Positions 56,467 through 64,000 of a stretch of DNA of 64,000 nt are shown one piece after another. Positions within the stretch are counted from its first letter, which is position 1. Every line of letters begins with the position of its first letter. The DNA comes from Sipunculus nudus. Lineage: Eukaryota > Annelida > Sipuncula > Golfingiida > Sipunculidae. The DNA lies in contig CM049318.1 in assembly GCA_026874595.1 (NCBI GenBank), forward strand, positions 56,529,750 through 56,593,749, given 5' to 3'. The position numbers were made by a program, and so were the translations under genes. The notes under the pieces are model-generated. The model had not been told where the DNA came from and did not search any database. It saw nothing but the letters and a program-made list of their open reading frames with translations.

Positions 56467-58505
56467 CACAGGTTACCATACCCATGTTTCACTTCAGATT
56501 AATTACCATCTAGGGCACATGTTGACCTTTCACCTCTGAGTGGCACTTGTTGTTGTATTAGGATGTATGTAACCACGAATCTCAACCTGTATTGTTACTT
56601 AGAAACGTACCACCTTGTTTCAATATATATATAAAATTATGTCAAGACATTGAATAAATACTAGAAATACACTAGGGTACAATATTTTTCCTTGAGTGAA
56701 CTTTATACATGGATTCAATGTTACTGCATGTTGCTACAACTGTAACAAATGAACTGTTACCTCCAATTCTAATTTTTTTATATCTCCTTGCATAAGCTGA
56801 CTTTATAGAACCTCCTTTATTCAGTCCATTTCATCCCCTCATGTCCCCTCATAAAAATTATTATTAGTTACATTTCAAAGAAAACAATTATAATGTAAGA
56901 GACGAGGTTTAAAGAACCTAATTTTCAATAATTAAGGTAAATAAATACCTACCTTATACTTTCAGTATTCAAGAAAACAGAATTATTTGTAAATATGATA
57001 AATCGGTCTACTTTTTACAACATATTAGACCGACTTATGGCGGTCAAGGTCATTGGTCGCATGCAAAAGCAGCCTCAATTGACAACTGCTGATTGGATGA
57101 TGTCATGTAATCACTCTAAAATTATAACCAGCTAGAACAAAGATGGCTACTTATGCTGGGACACATCACATATGCCGGACCATTGTGAAAAGACTAAAAA
57201 GTTGTGAAACATAAACTGGGGATTTCTTGTAAAATTCTTAATTGCCATATCAGGTTTTCACTTCCATATGTTGTTTTCCAGAAAATGATTAAAAATATAA
57301 ACTTTTAAGAAAATTTTCTACAAAAAAAAAAAAAAACAGGTGGACAGCAGGTGGAGAAAAGGACTAATTAAGTTATTTTTTCACAACATTCACAAACCAC
57401 CAAGAAAGGCTTAAATCCAAATGTTCCATCTCAATCTTTTATGCTGTCTTTATTATTAAGGGGTATTTGCAAGGCTAATAGTTTTTCAAGTCTGTGGGTG
57501 TCTCAATTTAGTTGAGTAAGGCCCCTTTAATTTACAATGAGCAGTGAAAAAGTTTTCATGGCTGACATAAAATTCAGATCAGGTAGCCCATATTGTTTAT
57601 TGGGTTAAACCCATGGACAGACAGCTGAACAAACAGGCAGACAGACAACTGGACAGAATCTGATGTATACTCGAATAATATTCTCATTTTCTCTAACATG
57701 GATGTTCAGTCTTGGTGGAGGGGCTTGCTCTCTTGTGAATACCCTCTGGGTGTTTCCGGTTATGTTTTATCTGACATACTTCACAGACTTAAACAAAATT
57801 TCAACTGCACTTTCTCATCTTGAGACCCTATTTCAGCCATATTCACTGTTAGTCCAAGGATCACTTTTCTCAAGATCAAGATATTCTGTCTCAAATCATA
57901 ACAAGAAATTCTCAATCTACATATATAAGAAAATATGTTATAATTCATATAAAACACCATACAAATTTTAGAAGCTCCATTATAACAAGGAAAACTGACC
58001 CAATGTAAAATGTCTGTATTTAACAGTAAAAGTGACACCAAAATAGGCTGGTTTTTCTTTCTTTTCTGTGTACAATACAGCACGTTTCACAGACCCTTAC
58101 ATATCTCAAGCTGTCCATAAACCTAGTGGAATTCACATTTGTGTGTGTTGTTATTGAACAGAGTAAGCTTGAGTCTATTGTGTCTAAAGATTTTAATCAA
58201 CTAAGCACAAAAATCACATTTTGACAGATCAGCTTTGTGTTAATTTTGGCAGTTTACTGTTTAATGTGCCAGTCCACTTTTCTGTTGATCCTCTGAGGGA
58301 CCAAATTATGAGCACAAAACAAGTCTAGCTTGGCTCAGACCCTTTCAAGGAAATTACTTTCTTTTTTTACAAGCAGTTATACAAAGGCAGACAATGACAT
58401 AAAATTTTTCTCAATTTTAAAACTTTCTCCTGACATCTGACTGGGGAGAGTGCTGTTCGGTTGCCTTGACTACAAATAATTTACAGAAGTTTATTTCAAA
58501 GTCCC
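56467..58505. other. Unassigned, with one hairpin
   Basis: No exon is supported. TCGGTCTA and TAGACCGA (about 57003-57033) form a hairpin next to a stretch with CCAAT/ATTGG words (57050-57110) and GATGATGTCATG. GGCCCCTTTAA near 57521 resembles a TTAA-MITE end without a partner. The ORF at 57663-57971 has no recognisable domain. Confidence 0.35.
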
Positions 58506-60376
58506 GTCGTACTTTTTACAAGGGCTCTATGACCTATGTGTACTGGTGTTATGTAGGGCGCACAAAAATATATGTGGTTAAGTTGTCTGGCTTTGGCAAA
58601 ACTTGAGTACCTTGTTATTATGTTTGGGAGGAGTGCACTTACAAATGGGAAGATGAACTGAAAACATCTCTTTAACAACTTAGCATCCATCAGACAACGC
58701 ATGTATTTTTTAATAAGAAAAAAATTAACTTCAAGTGAATTAATCAAGTAAATTGGCAATTATTTTTGCCCCTTTTTTAACAACTGTATGATACATGAAA
58801 TATTCATGCAGAGTATATCTCAATAGATATTTAGATATAAGCAACATAATCATTAACAATAAACAGACAAAACAACAAGTGACCCATGGGTCATGACGCT
58901 CAGCCGACTGACATGCTGATAATATGTCCTTGCACAGACAGTTCATTAAGATAGGTGGCATCATTGTTCATGCATATTAGCTTAAATTCATCAAGACCCA
59001 TAAGCACAACAAATTTGATAACAATCCAACCAGCTTTTCATGAGGAATCTGGCAATTTGTGTGTATTTTGCCTTATTTCTGGAGTGCTCAAACACACCAA
59101 AAACTCTGAGAATATAGATCACTGTGACCCAATTTCGGGTTTCGTGGGAGAACTTTAAGGAACTCTCAGGATGTCAAGTTAGAAGATTCTGGGCCCCATG
59201 GTTATGATTTATCTACTTTGGATTCAAATTTTCAACTGTTTTTAGGGGTGCTAATATGCCCCATAGCTTAAGAAAATAAGGGTACCAGAGACCTTAATTC
59301 ATGTTTCCAAAGACTTTTCACAGATCTCCCTTGATGTCAAGTTTGAAGATTCTAGGACCAATGGTTACAATTTGAGCCCTGTTAAGGGACTACCACATCT
59401 TTGAAGGTCTCATAAATAGAGAAAAAAAATAAGTTAAATTTTTTTTAAAATTTAGGTGGTGCCACCAGTCTGCAAGAACTGATGAAACATTCCATGATGA
59501 AATTGCATGCAAAGAATCAGGGTGATCAATGCAATAGTTGTTCCGATACTGGAGCTTTTCCTGTACCTCTCTGGATGTAAAGTGAGAAGATTCCAGGTCC
59601 AGTGGTTACAATTTGTGCCCTGCTAACAGATAATGGCATCTTTTGAGGTCTAAAAATAGAGAAAAAAAAGGTTAAAAAAAAATAGAAAAAATACAGGTGG
59701 CGCCACCTGTCTGCAGAAACTGATGAAACACTCCATGATCAATATCCATGCAAAGAATCATGGTGATCAATGTGTTAGTTGTTCAGATACTTAAGCTTTT
59801 GTATCAAATTTTCATTCATCTGGGGGGTACTTCGGGGCCCCATAGCTTGAAGAATATGGGTAACAGAGACCTAATTCCAGGTTTCCAAGGAGATTTTCAT
59901 GGACATCTCTGGATATAAAGTGAGAAGATTCCAGGTCCAGTGGTTACGATTTGTGCCTTGTTAACGGACAGACAGGCGGATGGCTGTAAGTCATCTGAGC
60001 TAAAAATGAAATTTTTTTTTCATCACCTTTCACATAATAAGCAATTTCTGATTCAAAAGATAGTCCTGACATGTTTTAATAAAGATATTTGAGACAATGT
60101 GCTTAATATAAGATAATGAGATAATTTTTTTTTTTAACCACCTCCATTTTTTTAAATGCTAGCTTGACTAAGTATATCTACATCTGAGGAGCTCCATTCC
60201 AGTTTTGGACTTGGTGACAGGACAGTATCTCATGCTTTCTCATTTTATATCCTGTTGTTTACCAGGCCAAGTGACAACTGCACCTGCGGGTCCTGGTTGT
60301 GTAATAAACCCCCTTACTAGATCATTCCACCAAGGAACTCCTGAAAGGCACACTCATTTCTGAGTGAAGCATGGCC
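58506..60376. repeat. 1871-bp segment, probable source copy
   Basis: It is near-identical to 53410-55280. Here the SINE-like repeat at its right continues uninterrupted beyond the duplicated segment (ATTGGGCACCACC), and no direct duplication flanks the segment, so this is the likely ancestral locus. It contains a modular element from about 58873 (ACAAGTGACCCATGGGTCAT) to about 60005 (GTCATCTGAGCTAAAA). Confidence 0.9.
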
Positions 60377-60460
60377 ATTGGGCACCACCTTCCCATTATG
60401 CCTGCAGATCTCCCTGCTCTAAGTCCTGGTCTCTACCCCTGAGCTACAGTAGCCGGTATT
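60150..60460 (-). mobile_element. tRNA-headed SINE, copy D
   Basis: On the minus strand the head reads GCTACTGTAGCTCAGGGGTA then GAGACC, a good A box (TAGCTCAGGGG). The B box is degenerate. The body is the dispersed repeat shared with 36755, 38140 and 55060. Confidence 0.6.
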
Positions 60461-60941
60461 AACTGTACATAAAACTTCATGAAAAATCTGAAAATCAATC
60501 AGGTCAGAAATAAACCTGAAATCAGGTGAGGAACACTGTGTCATACACCTACAATTACTAATGGATATGGGTGATTTTTATGACTATTGGTACACCCATT
60601 ATTTGAACATATGAACTGTCACACCCAGATTTAGTAATAATTCAGAATGGCAGTCCCCATGAGTGGTTTTAAGAATCTGGGAAGATTAAATCTGTCAGGT
60701 TTCAAAATAGGTCCATAGATGTGACACAAAGAACTCCAACTTCCAAGTGCAGCCACCAGGTGAGAAACAATCTGTGAAGAGTTTGTGTACAGATACATGT
60801 AACTGCAAGGTTTGGAGTAGAATAACACTTTTTGGGCAATGCCCAAACCCTCATATAGTAGGATAGCTAGATAATAAAATGAATCTAACTGAAGCACATT
60901 ATTTAAACATGGTGGTCTGTAAATAAAGTATATAAATAACT
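60461..60941. other. Unassigned stretch
   Basis: Nothing recognised. Confidence 0.35.
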
Positions 60942-62830
60942 AGACATTTCTCGGCACCGCAGGTGCCAGAGTTTCCCCAGACATAGTACGCCCCCCCCCC
61001 TTTAAGAATAGGCCCCCATTTTTAGCAGCATATACTGACACTTGGCAAGCAATTATTGTTTCTTCCATCTATCAATCCACAATCTTTTTGAAGATGTTGG
61101 TCCTGTGACCTTGACCTTTGACCTCATGACCCCAAAATCAATTGGGGTCTTGCTTTTTCAATGGGACATATATAAGTCAAGTTTGAAATCTATATATCAA
61201 TTAAAGCAGGAATTATCATCCAGAAACTAATTTTTTTACAGATGGCTCCTGTGGCCTTCACCTTTGACCTTGTGACCCCAAAATTGATATTGATCATCCA
61301 CTTTTATATATAAATCAATAGAGGTTTAGATTTATTGATGGGACATATATATATATAAGTCAGGTTTGAAATCCATATATTAATCGAAGCTTGAATTATC
61401 ATCTCGAGAACTAATTTTTGGACAGATGGCTCCTGTGACGTTCACCTTTGACCTTGTGACCTCACAATTGACAGGCTTCCTCCTCTATTGGCAAGGGAAC
61501 TGTATGTGCAAGATGAAAGATCTGAGATGAATTGTTTGGCTGAAAATGCATCCACAATCTTTTTAAAGATGTGTCCTGTGACCTTGACCTTTGACCTCAT
61601 GACCCCAAAATCAATTCGGGTCTTGCTTTTCCAATGGGTCATAAACAAGTCAAGTTGGAAATCCATACATCAATAAAAGCAGGAATTATCATCTAGAAAC
61701 TAATTTTTGGACAGACAGCTCCTGTGACCTTCACCTTTGACCTTGTGACCTCAAAATTGATAGGGGTCTTCCTCTATTGGCAGATGAACTATATGTGCAA
61801 GATGAAAGGTCTGAGATGAAATGTTTGGCTGAAAATGCATCCACAATTTTTTTAAAGATGTGTCCTGTGACCTTGACCTTTGACCTCATGACCCCAAAAT
61901 CAACTGGAGTCTTGCTTTTTCAATGGGACATATATAAGTCAAGTTTGAAATCAATACATCAATAAAAGCAGGAATTATCATCCAGAAACTAATTTTTAGA
62001 CAGATAGACCCTGTGACCTTGACCTTTGACCTTGTGACCCAAAAAATTGATATGAATCATCCACTATTGGCAAGTCAGCTATATATTCAAGATGGAAGAC
62101 CTGGGATGAAAGTTTGGCTTAAAATGCATCCACAGTATCTTTTAAGATGCGAGTTCAGTGACCTTGACCTTTGACCTCATGACCCTAGAACCTATAGGGT
62201 TCTTACTTTAGTGGTGGGCGATACAAAGTCACGTTTGAAATCCATATGGCTATCAACACTGGAGATATCAAAGGAGGTGTGTGATTTTCACCAAATATGG
62301 ACACATTAAAGGTCAAGGCCACTCTCATGGTAAAGGTCATGACCCAAATGTAAACAGACCTCATCCCATAACCCATCTCTCTACATGTGCATAATATGAA
62401 AGAAATCTGTTCATTAGTTTTTGACTTATAATGCTTACAGTACTGTCAAGTGGCTATTATGGGGGTATTAAAAGGCGTAAAAACAAGAAAAGGATAATAG
62501 GTGGCGTGACCAGTTTCCGGTATATCACAAGGCTATCCAAGATCTTCAGTCACCTTGATCTTTGGACCAAAACATGCAAGCTTACTTGAGTTATTAAAGA
62601 ATTTGTGTTATTTTCAGCAAAAATGGACCTATTCAAGGTCAAGGTCACTCTCCTAGCATAGGTCATGACCCCATTTTAAATAGGCTTTGTCCCCTTACCT
62701 ATATCTATACAAATGTAAAGTATGATAAAGATCAGTGAAATATTTTTTGAGTTATCCTGCTCACAAGGTTTTTCTGAGGTGGCGGCAGGGCGGCGGGACC
62801 GTCATGAAACCATAGTATCCCGACTTTGTC
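60942..62830. mobile_element. Element with tandem DR1-bearing core
   Basis: It begins CTAGACATTTCTCGGCACCG with a GGCACC-GCA-GGTGCC hairpin and ends AGTATCCC..TCTGGGGATACA, another hairpin. The core has alternating units of about 150 bp. Exact TGACCTTTGACCT occurs at 61112, 61585, 61874, 62020 and 62165, often preceded by TGACCTTGA. Relatives are at 1-500 and 44.3-45 kb. The short ORFs are repeat translations. Confidence 0.75.
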
Positions 62831-62889
62831 TGGGGATACAATTAACTTATATTTACTCATGAATATTATTTTTCACACTAAAATAATCA
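62831..62889. other. Short spacer
   Basis: AT-rich spacer between two repeats. Confidence 0.4.
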
Positions 62890-64000
62890 TTCAACCTAAT
62901 CCTTTCTTTTTAAGGATTCTTCACTATCCTCACTAGTTAACTCCTCCCCTCAAACACAACCCTGTCCTCCCTAATTAATCCTCACTTTCCTCACTAGTTC
63001 AATTTTCCCCTCAAACACAACCCTGTCCTCACTAATTAATCCTTACTTTCCTCACTAGTTAAATTCTCCCCTAAAACAGAACGCCATCCTTACTATATAT
63101 TCCTCCCCTCAAACACAACCCTGTCCTCACTATTTAACCCCTCCCCCAAACACAACCCCATCCTCAATAATTAATCCCTCACTATTCAACACCCTCCCCT
63201 CAAACACAACTCCATCCTCTCTAGTTAACCCTTGCCTTCAAATGCTACCCCATCCTCACTAATAAAACCTCACTATCCTCATTATTTAACCCCTCCCCTC
63301 AAACAAAATGCTATCCTCACTAAGGAATCCTCAATCTCCTCACTATTTAATCCCTCCCCTCAAACACAACCCCATCCTCACTATTTAATCCCTCCCCTCA
63401 AACACAACCCCATCCTCACTATTTAATCCCTCCCCTCAAACACAACCCTATTATCACTATTTAATCCCACCCCTCAAACACATCCCTATCCTCACTATTT
63501 ATCCCTCCCTTTAAACACAACCCCATCCTCACTATTTAATCCCTCCCCTCAAACACAACCCTATTATCACTATTTATCCCTCCCCTCAAATGAAACCCCA
63601 TCCTCACTATTTATCCCTCCCCTCAAATGAAACCCCATCCTCATAAATAAATTAATCCTCACTATTTAATCCCTACCCACTAACACAACACCATCCTCAC
63701 TATCTATCTCTCCCCTCAAACACAACCCTATCCCCACTATTTATCCCTTCCCTCAAACACATCCCTATCTTCATTATTTATCCCTCCCTTCAAACACCAC
63801 CCTATCCTCACTTTTTATCCCACCCCTCAAACACAACCTTATCCTTACTAATTAATCCTCACTTTCCTCACTATTTAATCCCTCCCCTCAAACATATCCC
63901 TATCCTCACAATTTATCCCTCCCCTAAAAAACAACCCCATCCTCTACTAATTAATCCCAACTATCTAACACCCTCCCCCAAACACAACTCCATCCTAACT
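62890..64000. repeat. Pyrimidine-rich minisatellite running off the right edge
   Basis: About 25 or more units of 35-45 bp carry CCTCACTATTTAATCCCTCC and CCTCAAACACAACCCCAT. The G content is very low on the plus strand. The array continues past 64000. Confidence 0.95.

Noticed and set aside
58496-58759. Duplicated minus-strand ORFs (MPIYLINSLEVNFFLIKKYM...) as a conserved gene
   Set aside because: They lie in the segmental duplication. One base change alters the frame between the copies, and no domain is seen.

Overview
The window looks like an animal nuclear genome segment that is AT-rich, intron-bearing and crowded with repeats. It most probably comes from a bivalve mollusc. That assignment is an inference: it rests on molluscan-style dispersed repeats with oligo-(GGAC) tails and palindromic ends, a spliced metazoan CCDC93 gene and a type I membrane UDP-glycosyltransferase. 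No bacterial or viral gene organisation is visible.

Only two host genes can be read with confidence. (1) Five consecutive internal exons of CCDC93 lie on the minus strand (3829-6923). CCDC93 is a coiled-coil subunit of the CCC part of the Commander endosomal recycling complex. The exons splice in frame with consensus GT/AG sites. The N-terminal exons should lie at higher coordinates, where I found none, and the C-terminal exons probably lie off the left edge. (2) A complete intronless UDP-glycosyltransferase lies on the plus strand (22980-24581). It has a TATA-like box about 50 bp upstream and AATAAA one base after the stop codon. The two genes have unrelated roles, so the window is not a functional gene cluster.

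The rest is mostly mobile and tandem DNA. From left to right: a repeat carrying nuclear-receptor-like motifs (1-750); diverged repeats (1230-2300); a Harbinger-like MITE (2532-2973); CCDC93 exons with intronic repeats, including an array of 5' splice-site look-alikes (3829-7800); a hAT-like MITE (8331-8789); tRNA-derived SINEs (9365-9945); a 5'-truncated LINE with perfect 15-bp target duplications (11937-12660); a MITE flanked by TTAA (13880-14266); a fold-back element (14978-15330); a pogo-like MITE (16532-17520); the UGT gene; several minisatellites (20.3, 24.8, 28.1 and 30.4 kb); more MITEs (25.9, 26.8, 35.2 and 37.1 kb); a 33-bp satellite of about 54 units (41258-43060); an element with a ~180-bp satellite core (45112-47093); modular repeat elements built from ~330-bp units (47.2-49 and 53.1-60 kb); and an array rich in nuclear-receptor-type motifs (60942-62830). 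A pyrimidine-rich minisatellite runs off the right edge (62890-64000).

The most informative structure is at 52979-56466. A TTAA-type MITE is split by a modular element, which is itself split by a 1871-bp segment flanked by a 32-bp direct duplication. That segment is almost identical to 58506-60376, which appears to be its source. This reads as a templated insertion and gives both the order of events and the exact ends of the modular element.
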